Positions 11,392 through 21,399 of a DNA stretch of 64,000 nucleotides are shown piece after piece. A program made the translations under genes and the position numbers. Numbering within the stretch: the first letter of the stretch is position 1; each line of letters opens with the position of its first letter. The notes below the pieces were generated by a model, which worked only from the letters and a program-made list of their open reading frames with translations, did no database searches and was not told the DNA's origin. Source of the stretch: Basidiobolus meristosporus CBS 931.73 (taxonomy: Eukaryota > Basidiobolomycota > Basidiobolomycetes > Basidiobolales > Basidiobolaceae); contig MCFE01000029.1 of the NCBI GenBank assembly GCA_002104905.1, positions 62,001-126,000 of the forward strand, in the 5' to 3' direction.

Positions 11392-13099
11392 ATGCCACCA
11401 AAAAATAAAGCAATGCCCTCTGGTTCTCAACCAAACCCCACTGCTGATGGCAACAGAAGAATGGTTGGACAACAGCTTGCTTTGATATTCAGTGCAACAA
11501 GCGGGGCTACATCCAAAAAAGGCCATGTGGACAGTGTGCCCATTGAAGGTAATAATGCGGACTCCTCAGGCTCTCAGTCAAGTAGGCAATTGAGAGCCTC
11601 TGCAGAGCCACAAGCTGACCATTATGCTCAGGCAGATGGGAATGTAGCAAATGCAGTGTCCTTAGTTGAAGATCAGCAAGTGGCCATGATAGCATCACCA
11701 CCACTAATATTAGCAAGTATGTTGTCAGCTCATACCAAAGCATTAATGAAGCAATTAGGTGCAGTGATAGATAGTATAGATGCAATGGCCCAGAGAAATC
11801 AGGAAATATTCCAGAAACAGCATGAGCAGAAAATACATGTAGAGCAATCAATATCCCAGGTAGAGAAAGCAGTATCTTTGCTGCAAAGAAGGAACTCAAG
11901 TAGCTCAGTGTCACAGGCAAGAATTGAGCCATCTCCCAATGGAACAGCAGAAGAACACCATACAGTCTTTGAAGCAAAACAACAGTGCCCAAAGATAAAG
12001 CCCACAGAAAAACCTATCACAGCTTGAGCATTATCCCAGATTCAAACAGGCAAACAGATTTTGGGCTAGCATTGGTATGCTAAGAAAGTGTCTTACAAAT
12101 AGCAGAAACTATCAATGGCAGAAGAACAAGGGTGCCATAGCTAAAAACAAGCAGCTTCCTCAAGAGCCTGTTACAAGCAGGGCAGAAAGCCCTGGACAAG
12201 TATCAAAGAGATGTCAGGTAGCTGGAAGAGAGCCAATTAGGGACAAGCAGGCAGACACAGATGCACCAGCAAAACATTTATCAAGGAAAAAGCGTAGTAC
12301 CACTTAAGAAGCACCCAGTCAAAGTAGCAGTGAAGGACCTGGTAGTGATAAAAACTAGCTGCTTTTACAGGAGCCTGTCACAACTATGCTTGATAGCTCA
12401 AAACAAGCAGAAAAGGAATGTCAGGTTACCAGAAGAGTGCCAGCAAGGGACAAGCAGGCCAAAACAGATGTGTCAGAGCAGAATTTATCCAGGAGAAAAT
12501 GTAGTTCTTTACAAGAAGCACTGAGACAAAGTAGCAGTGAAAGACCTGGCAGTGATAAAGGAAAAGGTAAAGGGAAAAATGTCTACCAAAGCCTGAGACA
12601 GGGAGGCATGCAAAAAAAACTGCAGTTCTTGCCAATTAACGCCGCAGGCCAGGAACAGACTGAATCCCATCATAGCCAAGAAGAATTACCAACAAGAAAA
12701 CAGCTGTTTTCACATGAGTTGGAAGCGCAGCCAGTTGAGCTACACTCCATCAAGGTAGATGAGTTTACTGAAAAAGGCAATTTGTCTACAACAACCTCCA
12801 CAGCCTCCATTGTTGACAGAGTGGAGATCCCACTGACAGAGAAGGCTACAATATCAAGAGCTTGAAAGACTATTACAATGCCTTCAGTGCAATTTTGGAA
12901 CATTAATAGGCCCACAAAGAGGTTGCAGCACCTCTTCAAGTGCAGTGCTCAAGAAAATGCACTGGAATATTGCAAGGATTTATTGCAAAGACTGGCAGAT
13001 GCGGAGCTAGACCTTGCAGTGCTGGCTGAAGACCGGGACGTGTGGGAACCAGTGAATGAACAGTGGCATAAAGCTATTGGGTTCCCACAAAAGTTGTGA
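11392..13099 (+). pseudogene. Accessory ORF of Tnp2-like element, copy B, with internal tandem duplication
   Basis: Opens with ATG at 11392 (PPKNKA..SGSQPNP) and runs to a stop at 12027. Coding-like sequence then continues through other frames to FPQKL at 13099. The first part contains a hydrophilic, helix-prone stretch (residues about 115-170, rich in Q, E, K). The middle holds a 207-bp tandem duplication with K/R/S/D-rich text. The last part (LQRLADAELDLAVLAEDRD) also looks helical. It matches copy A at 1051. Its role is unknown; CACTA elements often carry a second DNA-binding product, but no such domain can be seen here. In-frame stops indicate a pseudogene unless introns are present. Confidence 0.5.
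12142..12555 (+). repeat. Tandem duplication, two 207-bp units
   Basis: Unit 1 (about 12142-12348) and unit 2 (about 12349-12555) share a succession of words: GAGCCTGT.ACAA, ATGTCAGGT, GGGACAAGCAGGC, and the AAAGTAGCAGTGAA...CCTGG.AGTGATAAA end. The period of 207 bp equals 69 codons, so the duplication kept frame when it arose. The units have since diverged clearly. Confidence 0.75.
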
Positions 13100-13104
13100 A
13101 ACCA

Positions 13105-13600
13105 AAGTGTCACAGTAGAAATACTGATTGGGTGGTGGATTTCAATGGAGTCACTTGTTGAGTGTGGGGTTGGGCTTAATGTTAGTGTAGGGTATAGAGA
13201 CTTGTATAGGTGAATACAATTGGCAATTGAGGTACAACTAAAGTTTCACTGGAAATAAATCAATTTGAATGCATGAAAAGTAAGAGAAATGGTTTAGTCA
13301 GGAAGTAAGGAGTGTGAAAAAGAGGCAATAGCCAATCAATTCACACAAATGTAGGAGGCAATAGAGTGTCCAGGGTCACAAAGTGAGTAAATTGGCAGGG
13401 AACCAATCAAAAGCCACTTATACATTGTTGTGATGAAAACTCTGACTAAGCTTTTTGTGAAATCTGGGGTGCAATTATTTTTCAACTGTCTTTGGATGGT
13501 TTCCCCAGAAGATCAGTACCTCTTAGTCATGGGACTTTTACTTTATGATGGCCTTTTGATGGGATCATCTTCATAATTTTTCATAGGGTATTATCATCAA
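13105..13600. repeat. Dispersed repeat R1, copy 1 (about 500 bp)
   Basis: Matches 19315-19800 over its length. Shared words include TGGAGT.ACTT.TTGAGTGTG, GGACTTGTATAGGTG, GTCAGGAAGTAAGGAGTG, AAAGAGGCAAT, CACTTAGTCA and ATAGGG. It follows the accessory ORF directly and precedes a transposase fragment, so R1 is probably non-coding terminal sequence of the Tnp2-like element. No ORF is supported. Confidence 0.6.
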
Positions 13601-14330
13601 AACACCAACACTAAGAACATCATCTTCTCACAGAGAGAACATACTGAAGTTAGCATGCATTTGCAGCAAAGTTGGCAAACTATAAGCCATCAGCCAGAAA
13701 ATGGAATGATTGGAAACCAGCTATACTTAAGATAGAGGTTATTTGTTGGCACAAAAGCTTTCACTGGGAGCTATGCATTTGCTTTTCAGCTATATCCCTA
13801 TACTATTGACCAAGTGTACATAGGGCATTTCAAGCTAAAGGAACCCCTCAAGATATTGGAAAAACTTGAAATAATTGGCAAGATACTACAGAGTATCCAC
13901 TACCCAAAGTACTTCTCACAGGCTCCAATTAATATTCATATGTATATGTGACAATAGAAATGTAAGGACAGGGGGAACTAGATATGTGTTCATTCAATTG
14001 TCCTTCTGAGGCTATTTCTACCAAGAATCCATTGGAAGCATTGGGAGTCATATGTTGACATTGTAAAAATATATATCCAGAAGTGGATAACTAATGCCAA
14101 CTTGAGGCATCTACTGCCTATATGCAAGGAGTGTGTGATGCAATTTGAGCAGCTATACTACAAGCATCAAGCTGAATGCATAGATCTCTGCTGCTACTGC
14201 ATTCATTCCCTTCTCCATCTTGCTTGGTATGTGGAGCTTACAACTCCTTGCTTCAGCTATTGGGAGTTTCATGTGCTGCTAATGTGTGGAGAGATAGGAA
14301 GACAAGTCAAGTTGCAGGTACTATAGCCAG
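13600..14330 (+). pseudogene. Tnp2-like transposase fragment, copy C (C-terminal half)
   Basis: Plus-strand relative of the minus-strand segments 9470-9800 and 8598-8930. It carries the SLGAMHLLF block, RVSTT-type decay, and the final CIDLCCYCIHSLLH..GEIGRQVKLQVL block, with many stops. It lacks the LTR present in copy B, giving the empty-site comparison for 8927-9433. Confidence 0.6.
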
Positions 14331-14610
14331 TCAATATACACAATCATACAAGGTGATAGTGTGACTGGGATCAGAAAGTGAGAGAAATGGCAGACAACCT
14401 TTCAAAAGCCACTTATTTGTTATTTTGATGAAGTATTTGGCCATTTTTTTGGTAAGATCTGGGGTACACTTTTTTTTGGCAGTTTTTGCATGTTGTCTCA
14501 ATGGCATCAATGCCACTTAGTCACCAGATTTAAACTATGTGATGGTCTTTTGACAGGTTCATGATAAATACTTTTCATAGGGTCTGGTTCTTACCAAAGT
14601 CATGGGCAAT
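14331..14610. repeat. Dispersed repeat R1, partial copy
   Basis: Begins AGCCAGTCAATATACAC and carries the R1 3' half (AAAGTGAGAGAAATGG, AAAAGCCACTTAT, ATCTGGGGT, CCACTTAGTCA, TTTTCATAGGGT). It runs to the left edge of Copia copy 2. Confidence 0.55.
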
Positions 14611-14618
14611 GGGTTCTA

Positions 14619-14965
14619 TGTTGTAAGAGTCTTGGAGATATTGGAAATGATTGGGAGAACAAGTAGATTATGTGGTTTCACTTAATGATTTATTGAATGT
14701 AAAAGTGGTATTTATACTTTTACCTGGTCTTGGCATTACAAACATGTAGAATAGGTTAAGGAAGGTCCCAAGAACATGTGTGCAAAGTTTGGGGCTGTTT
14801 GGACAACTTTGAGAATTTTCATGTTCTGGGTACCTGGTATTTGGTGAAAATATTCTAAGTAAATCCCAACAAGGAATTTGGTCAGTATTCTCTAGGATTG
14901 GAAGGTGATGATCTAAGTGACTAAGTTAGGTGAATATTTAGGTGGAAATACAAATTTTTACAACA
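14619..14965 (-). repeat. 3' LTR of Copia copy 2
   Basis: TGTTGTAA...TTACAACA: perfect 8-bp terminal inverted repeats, typical TG..CA ends. Direct repeat of 18952-19299. Confidence 0.94.
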
Positions 14966-14978
14966 CTCCCACTCAGCT
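14966..14978 (-). other. Polypurine tract of Copia copy 2
   Basis: On the minus strand AGCTGAGTGGGAG lies directly before the 3' LTR, the expected place and composition for plus-strand DNA priming. The pol stop codon (14977-14979) overlaps its upstream end. Confidence 0.65.
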
Positions 14979-16698
14979 AAATGTTCATACTGAGTAGTCC
15001 TAATTTTGACCTAAGATATTCAAACTTGTCTCTAGCTAATGGTTTGGTAAATATGTCTGCAATCATTTCATCTGTAGGACAGTAAACTAAGCTAACTAAG
15101 TTATTCTCTATAGCTTCACGTATGAAATGATGTCTAATATCTATGTGCTTGGTTCTAGCATGAAAAGTTGGATTTCTACCTAATTGTATACATCCTTGAT
15201 TATCTTGAAATAAAGTAATAGGCGTTTTTTGACATAGGCCTAAATCTGCAAAGAGCTTTCTTAACCACATTGCTTCTTTTGTAGCTTCACAGGCAGCCAT
15301 ATACTCTGCCTCTGTAGTAGAAAGTGCTATGGTTGGTTGCTTTCTTGAATTCCATGAAATTGCTCCTTTACAGTAAAGAAAGGTGTATCCTGTGGTGGAT
15401 CTTCTGTCTTCCAAATTTTGTCCCCAATCAGCATCAGAGTATCCCACAAGATCCTGTTCTGAATCATTATAAGTGTATCTTAAGCAGATATCAGCAGTTC
15501 CTTTTAGGTATCTAAAAATCCGCTTAACTGCTGCAATATGATCAGATCCATAATTCTGATTATGTTGGCTGACAACTCCCACTGAATATGAGATATCTGG
15601 ACATGTTCCAAGCATGATATACATCAGACTGCCAACCATAGATTGATAAGGAAAGTCAGGGCTTTCAGATGGCACCAAGCTCTCTTGATTTGGTTGAGTT
15701 TTGACCAAGTTAAGGTTTGTCTCCATTGGGGTAGCTGCCGGTTTACAGTCTTCCATTTTGTACTTCTTTAGTATATCTTGAATATACTTGGATTGGCTTA
15801 GGGTAATAGTCTGGGTACTTCTGTCGATGGAGAACTTAATCCCTAAGTAGTAACTAAGTTCTCCTAGATTGGACATCTTGAACTCCTTAGATAGGCTGGA
15901 TTTAGTCTCTTCCAATGTTTCTAGGTTATTGGCAGCTATAATAAGATCATCCACATATAGAGCTAATAGAACTGGATTTGCTCTATCTGGCTTATAGTAT
16001 ATACTATAGTCAGCATTACTCCTTTTGAAACTCAAAGATTCCAAATAAGAATCTATCTTGCAATTCCAGGCTCTTGGTGATTGTTTGAGACCATATAGTG
16101 ACTTTTTAAGCTTGCAGACCAAATGGGGGTTATCTTGGTCAACAAACCCATCAGGCTGGTCCATATACACGTCCTCATCAAGTTCTCCATTCAAAAATGC
16201 AGTTTTTACGTCCATTTGATGAATAAAAAACTTATATTTGGCTGCAATAGCCAATATTAATCTGATGGAGTTAAACTTGGCTACCGGTGCAAAGGTCTCA
16301 ATATAGTCAAGTCCTTTTGTTTGAGAGTATCCTTTGGCTACAAGTCTTGCTTTGTATCTTTCAATTGTACCATCAGCCTTGTATTTTGTCTTGGAGACCC
16401 ATCTGCATCCAATTGATTTTTGGTTGATTGGTAATTTGACTAAGTCCCAAGTTTGATTTTCCATCAGGGCCTGATATTCCTCAGTCATTGCAGATCTCCA
16501 AAACTTTGTCTGAAGGCTATTTAGGGCCTCTTTTACAGTCTGGGGTTCATCAATATGGACTGAATAGGCATAGGCTAAGTTTGTACCCTCATTAATATAG
16601 TAATTTGGGCTATTTCTTGTCCGATTTGATCTCCGGGCATTTGATACTGGAATGATCACTTCTGGGATATTCCTGGGCACTGATTCTGGCTGAACCAC
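14977..16698 (-). CDS. Copia copy 2 pol C-terminal part: reverse transcriptase and RNase H
   Basis: 573-residue open frame. The reverse transcriptase (about residues 85-330) starts WDLVKLP and [14 protein letters not shown], followed by [26 protein letters not shown] and the catalytic YVDDLIIA. RNase H follows with YSDADWG, STTGYTFL, SWNSRKQ and STTEAEYMA, ending near the conserved KHIDIRHHFIRE block. It lies in a different frame from the upstream gag-integrase frame and overlaps it by 43 bp. Copy 1 is open through the same place and has one more base there, so the break is a recent lesion rather than a programmed frameshift. The domain itself is intact. Confidence 0.92.
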   Translation of the reverse strand: MVQPESVPRNIPEVIIPVSNARRSNRTRNSPNYYINEGTNLAYAYSVHIDEPQTVKEALNSLQTKFWRSAMTEEYQALMENQTWDLVKLPINQKSIGCRWVSKTKYKADGTIERYKARLVAKGYSQTKGLDYIETFAPVAKFNSIRLILAIAAKYKFFIHQMDVKTAFLNGELDEDVYMDQPDGFVDQDNPHLVCKLKKSLYGLKQSPRAWNCKIDSYLESLSFKRSNADYSIYYKPDRANPVLLALYVDDLIIAANNLETLEETKSSLSKEFKMSNLGELSYYLGIKFSIDRSTQTITLSQSKYIQDILKKYKMEDCKPAATPMETNLNLVKTQPNQESLVPSESPDFPYQSMVGSLMYIMLGTCPDISYSVGVVSQHNQNYGSDHIAAVKRIFRYLKGTADICLRYTYNDSEQDLVGYSDADWGQNLEDRRSTTGYTFLYCKGAISWNSRKQPTIALSTTEAEYMAACEATKEAMWLRKLFADLGLCQKTPITLFQDNQGCIQLGRNPTFHARTKHIDIRHHFIREAIENNLVSLVYCPTDEMIADIFTKPLARDKFEYLRSKLGLLSMNI

Positions 16699-18947
16699 GG
16701 TTGTAGAGTCCTCTGGAGTGAAAAATATTCATTGTTTTGCTCTGATTCAATCCTGACAATTTGTGGACTTGAGATCAAATTTTCGTCATCATCTGATGTC
16801 ATTTTTTGTGAAAATTTTGAATTTTCATCAAACAGCACATCCCTGGACTTGATCAGCTTCTTTGCTTTGGTATTGTAGAGTCTGTATGCCTTACTCTCAT
16901 TGCAGTAGCCCAAAAATATGCATTTTACACTTTTTGGCTCAAATTTTGACTGATTTCCGGCCAGTTTTTTGGCATATGCTGTACACCCAAAAATTCCTAG
17001 ATGTTCTGCACTTGGTCTGTATCCATACCATGCTTCAAATGGAGTAGAATCACGAAGTATTCTGTTATAACTCCTATTTTTAAGATATACAGCAGTGGCA
17101 ACTGATTCCGCCCAAAAATCATAGGATAATTTTTGATCATGTATTATAGATCTTGCCATATCAATTATTGATCTGTTAGCTTGTTCTGCTACTCCATTTT
17201 GCTGTGGGGAGTATGGTACAGTAGTCTCTTGCTTTATCCCATGAATTTTGCAGAAGTGGATGAAGAGTTTTGAGGTATATTCTCCTCCATTGTCAGAGCG
17301 TATTTTCTTGATTTTTTCACCAGTTTCTCTCTCCACCATGGCTTTAAACTCCCTGAACTTAGACAGAGCTTCTTCCTTTCTCTCCATGAAGTATACCCAT
17401 GTGTATCTTGTATAATCATCAATAAAAGTGATTAAATACTTCATCCCGCCTAAGGATAGATTTTGCATAGGTCCACATAGATCTGAGTGAATTAGATCTA
17501 ATTTTTTCTTAGTTTTGATTAACCCAGAGCTCTTGAACGGTTGTCTGGCTTGTTTCCCATATATGCAGGCTTCAAAGTGCTCCAAATTAGCTGGGGGATC
17601 AATTTTCACTCCAGAAATTAGCTGATCTTTGATCATTTTACGCAAATAATCAAAATTGATGTGTCCAAATCTCCTGTGCCAAAGCATTGGTGTTTCTTCA
17701 TTTAAGTTACTTATATTGGCTTCCAGATATGATGGAATATAAGTCAACTTGTATAGATTCTGATCTCTGATGCCCGAAGCAATATGGGCACCATTTTGAT
17801 CAGTGATCCTGCATCCAGAATTGTCAAAACTGAAACTGAGTCCTTCTGCTGTGGCCTTGCTTACAGAGAGTAGGTTCTTGGCTATTTCTGGTACATAGAG
17901 TACTTCTTTAAAGGTCAGTGTATGGCTTCCTTCACTGCTTCTAAGGTTTACTTGGATAGTTCCTTCTCCCACTGCATCAAGTGTTCTATTGTCACCCATG
18001 AAAACCTTCTTAATTGGAATTTCTTGATATTGGGTAAAAAGTTCTTTTTGGTGTGTCAAGTGTTGAGAAGCTCCAGAGTCAATATACCATGTCTGAGAAT
18101 CTTTGTTTGTGGTCATACTTAGTGCAGATATGAATAGTCTATCTTCAGTTGTTGCAGCATTTCCATATTCAGGCTTCTTTTGCTTATAATCTCTCTTTTT
18201 GAAACACCGATCTGATGTGTGTCCTTTCCTTTTGCAGTAGTTGCAAAATAGGTTGCTGTTGCCTTTGTAGGGTCTTGGGTACCTCCTTTGTTGGTTATCA
18301 TTGCTTATTAAAGCATTTTCTTCTTCCTTCTTATTGGCGCTTGATTTTCTTAATTCTTCATCCAGGAGCCTTCCATATACGTAATTTAAGGTCAAATCTT
18401 CAGTGCTGGACTCTAGGGCTGATACAAGGCCCTGAAACTTGTCTGTCAGGCTATTCAGGATGGTAACTATCACATCCTCATCAGTAGTTGGTACGCCCAC
18501 AGATTCCATCTCATCTACCAGCAGGGTAATTCTGTTAATTAGATTTTTCATTTCTTCTCCTGGCAGCATCTTTGCAGTAAAGAATTTTCTTCTCAGATAC
18601 ATTTTCTTGGCAGCTGAACATGACTGGTAGGTGTCTTCTAATGCCTTCCAGGCATTCTTTGCTGTTTTTGCTCTTGAGCATTGAATTAGCAATTTGTCCT
18701 TGACATTAAGGCAAATGCAGTTAAAGGCACTTTGTTCTTTCTTCTGGTACTTTAAGGCTTCCTCTCCCACGTTTTTAGGAGGGCATTCTTCTCCCATGAC
18801 AATATCCCAAAGGCCTCTTTCTTGTAGCAGCATCTTCATCTTCACCTTCCACACTTGGTAGTTAGAGCCATCCAACTTTTCAGCAGAGGGAAAAATTCCA
18901 GTAATAGCAGTAGTAGACATTTCAGAGAGTGACAGCACAGGGCTCAT
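16656..18947 (-). pseudogene. Copia copy 2 gag-protease-integrase, separated from RT by a 1-base deletion
   Basis: From the ATG at 18947 (inside the primer-binding site): gag, with a CCHC knuckle C-N-Y-C-KRKG-H-TSDR-C; aspartic protease DSGASQHLTH; pre-integrase LWHRRFGHINFDYL; integrase core with FIDDYTRYTWVYF, RSDNGGEYTS and PYSPQQNGVAEQ (D, D, E residues); then the LGYCNESKAYRLY block. The frame is lost near 16720 where copy 1 has GTGAAAAAATTTTC and this copy GTGAAAAATATTC. The frame is also open upstream through the 5' LTR to 19079, but the PBS-embedded ATG is the usual place for a Copia gag start. Confidence 0.9.
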
Positions 18948-18951
18948 AACC
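18935..18951 (-). other. Primer-binding site for half initiator tRNA-Met
   Basis: Minus strand GGTTATGAGCCCTGTGC directly abuts the 5' LTR. It complements the anticodon stem-loop of eukaryotic initiator tRNA-Met (GGGCUCAUAACC core), not the 3' CCA end. Drosophila copia and yeast Ty5 are known to prime from a tRNA-iMet cut in the anticodon loop. One mismatch is seen against the yeast iMet sequence as I recall it. Copy 1 carries a decayed form. Confidence 0.8.
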
Positions 18952-19299
18952 TGTTGTAAGAGTCTTGGAGATATTGGAAGTGATTGGGAGAACAAGTAGA
19001 TTATGTGGTTTTCACTTAATGATTTATTGAATGTAAAAGTGGTATTTATACTTTTACCTGGTCTTGGCATTACAAACACGTAGAATAGGTTAAGGAAGGT
19101 CCCAAGAACATGTGTGCAAAGTTTAGGGCTGTTTGGACAACTTTGAGAATTTTCATGTTCTGGGTACCTGGTATTTGGTGAAAATATTCTAAGTAAATCC
19201 CGACAAGGAATTTTGTCAGTATTCTCTAGGATTGGAAGGTGATGATCTAAGTGACTAAGTTAGGTGAATATTTAGGTGGAAATACAAATTTTTACAACA
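18952..19299 (-). repeat. 5' LTR of Copia copy 2
   Basis: TG..CA-bounded direct repeat of 14619-14965, with about six differences by eye. Confidence 0.94.
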
Positions 19300-19314
19300 T
19301 TTTATGGCAGAAAC

Positions 19315-19800
19315 ACTCATTGAATGGCCAATTTAAATGGAGTTACTTATTGAGTGTGAAGTTGGGCTTAATGAACATGTTGGGTATTGGGACTTGTATA
19401 GGTGGGTATGGTCTACAATTGAGTTACAACTGAAGATTTAACAGAAATAAACCAATTTACATGCATGAAATGTAAGAGCATTAATCAAGTCAGGAAGTAA
19501 GGAGTGGGAAAAAGAGGCAATTGCTAGTCAATGTACACATACATGGGAGATAGTTGAGCATCCAGGATCATAAAGTGAGAGGAAGGGTGGAGAACCAGTC
19601 CAAAGCAACTTAGAAACTGTTACAAAGAAAAATCATGACCAAGATTTCTGTGAAATCTAAGAAGCAATTTTTACAACTGTTTTTGCATGGTGTCCTAGCT
19701 GCATCAATACCACTTAGTCAGAAGATTAATGCTTGTGGCTGCCTTTTAATGCAATCTTCATATTTATTTTTAATAGGGCTTCATTCAGTCAGGTGCAATG
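19315..19800. repeat. Dispersed repeat R1, copy 2
   Basis: Parallel match to 13105-13600 (TGGAGTTACTTATTGAGTGTG, GGACTTGTATAGGTGGG, AGTCAGGAAGTAAGGAGTG, CCACTTAGTCA). It directly follows Copia copy 2. Region 19800-20500 after it holds no recognisable gene. Confidence 0.6.
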
Positions 19801-20499
19801 TTCCTTTTTCTGATTCTCTTGGAACATATTATACTAAAAGCTTTGGCTAATAAGCTGGTCAGGAACAACATAATACTTTTGTATCAAAAAAAATAGTGGA
19901 CTTGGAGTAGCCTATTGCTACATTATGCATATCTCACCAACATAGAAGCTGTGTGGCAAACCAACCTTTGAAATTTCTTTGCCTCATATTTATCAGATCT
20001 TCTCATTATGACATAGTTGTAGACCTTCTTCAAGTGGCTTAAAGGAAAAGACAAGGTAATTGTTGCCACATTTACAGCTTGCAAATGTAGTTAATGCTTG
20101 AGTGGCTGCAGTATTGCACATCAAAATATATCACAGAGTAGACAATTGTTCTCCAGACTTGCAGTGGTATTCACTAAGGCTAGATAAAAAGCCATATATA
20201 GCAAGCTCAGGGCATACAGTCAGTTGCAAGACTCTCCTAGAGAGTATTGTAAATGATTCACAGAGTTAGAGAGTTGTCTAAGTCCACATATTACATACAA
20301 AGTTCATTTAGTATACTAATATTTTTGTGCAAGCTTTGAGAAACCAAAGATGCTACTGCTCTAAGTAAGGTTACAGGAGGCTGTGTACAAAGTATACAAC
20401 TTTTAGATGAGTTTGAAACAGTTGATGACTACTGCACCTTCCCTGTTTATGGGAATAGGCTAATGTATGATGGAATAAACTAAAGTCAATAGTTGATAA

Positions 20500-21006
20500 T
20501 TTGAAAAATGTAAGAATCATACATTCTATGAGTGGCTTCAATGTAAACAAAACACTATCAATATTAGTGGTGTCAATACCTCTCAGTCATGAAATTTCAA
20601 TCTTGCAATGCCATCATATTGATGGGATTATCATGGGCATTTTCATAGTGGCTTCTCTCCCTTACAACTGTAAGTTGTCACAATGTAGGAACAGATTAGT
20701 TACCATTACAGGGATAGACAAAGGGTATTAAGCTAGAGATACCTGCAAGTGGTGAATTTTCAGCAGGTTGTTTGTAATTGAGATTCAAATCAGTAGCAGT
20801 ATGGGTACTGAGATGTGTACCTATCAATGCAGACATAAATTTATTATATATGAAGTTTGGCAGGAAATGAAGCAATCAATATACAGCAAAAGTAAGAGCA
20901 CCAGTAGAGCAAGTAGGTAAGGAGTGTGATAAAGAGGCAATAGCCTATCAATATACAGGAATCTAGAAGCTCATTGAATATCTGGGATCATGAAGCAAGA
21001 CAAAAG
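20500..21006. repeat. Rearranged partial copies of repeat R1
   Basis: 20520-20660 resembles the R1 end (TCAATACCTCTCAGTCATGAAATTT, TTTCATAGTGGCTT). 20850-21000 resembles the R1 middle (AGGTAAGGAGTGTGATAAAGAGGCAATAGCC.ATCAAT). The order is reversed relative to R1, as if two copies are juxtaposed. No ORF. Confidence 0.45.
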
Positions 21007-21394
21007 TGTTGTAAGAGTCTTGAAGGTATTAGAAGTGATTGGGAAAACAAGTAGATAATGTGTCTTCACTTAATGATTTATTGAATGTAAAAGTAGTATT
21101 TATACTTTTACACGGTCTTGGCATTACAAACACATAGAATATGCTTAGGAAGGTGCCAAGAGCATGTGTGCAAAGTTTGGGGCTGTTTGGACAGCTTTGA
21201 GAATTTCATGTTCTGTATAATTGATGTTTTTGTGAAAATATTCCAAGTAAATCCCAACAAGGAATTTGGTCAGTATTCTCTAGGATTTGAAGGTAATGAT
21301 CTAAGTGACTAAGTTAGGTGAGTATTTAGGTGGATTTACGTATTTTTACAACAGTTAGGTGAATATTTAGGTGGAATTACAAATTTTTACAACA
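21007..21394 (-). mobile_element. Copia-family LTR plus 41-bp partial second LTR tail
   Basis: A full LTR (21007-21353, TGTTGTAAG..ACAACA) is immediately followed by a second copy of the last 41 bp of the same LTR (21354-21394, GTTAGGTGAATATT..ACAACA). The whole unit is flanked by the perfect 5-bp duplication AAAAG (21002-21006, 21395-21399). The element therefore lost its whole interior and most of its other LTR by a deletion between the LTRs rather than by ordinary homologous solo-LTR formation. Confidence 0.88.
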
Positions 21395-21399
21395 AAAAG

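Larger units (their letters stand above)
14619..19299 (-). mobile_element. Ty1/Copia retrotransposon, copy 2 (near-intact), 4.7 kb
   Basis: LTRs at 14619-14965 and 18952-19299 differ at about six positions by eye, so this is a fairly recent insertion. Flanks are TTCTA (14614-14618) and TTTTA (19300-19304), a 5-bp duplication with one mismatch. The internal region encodes gag-protease-integrase and RT-RNase H in two overlapping frames on the minus strand, broken by one single-base difference near 16720. A primer-binding site touches the 5' LTR and a polypurine tract touches the 3' LTR. It is the same family as copy 1 and the LTR at 21007. Confidence 0.95.

Noticed and set aside
16656-16698. 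Programmed frameshift between Copia integrase and RT
   Set aside because: Copy 1 is open through the same place and differs by one base in an A/T run, so a simple deletion explains it.
19030-19079. Start of gag within the Copia 5' LTR (ATG at 19079)
   Set aside because: The frame is open there by chance; LTR sequence is shared with the 3' end and the PBS-embedded ATG at 18947 is the usual gag start.
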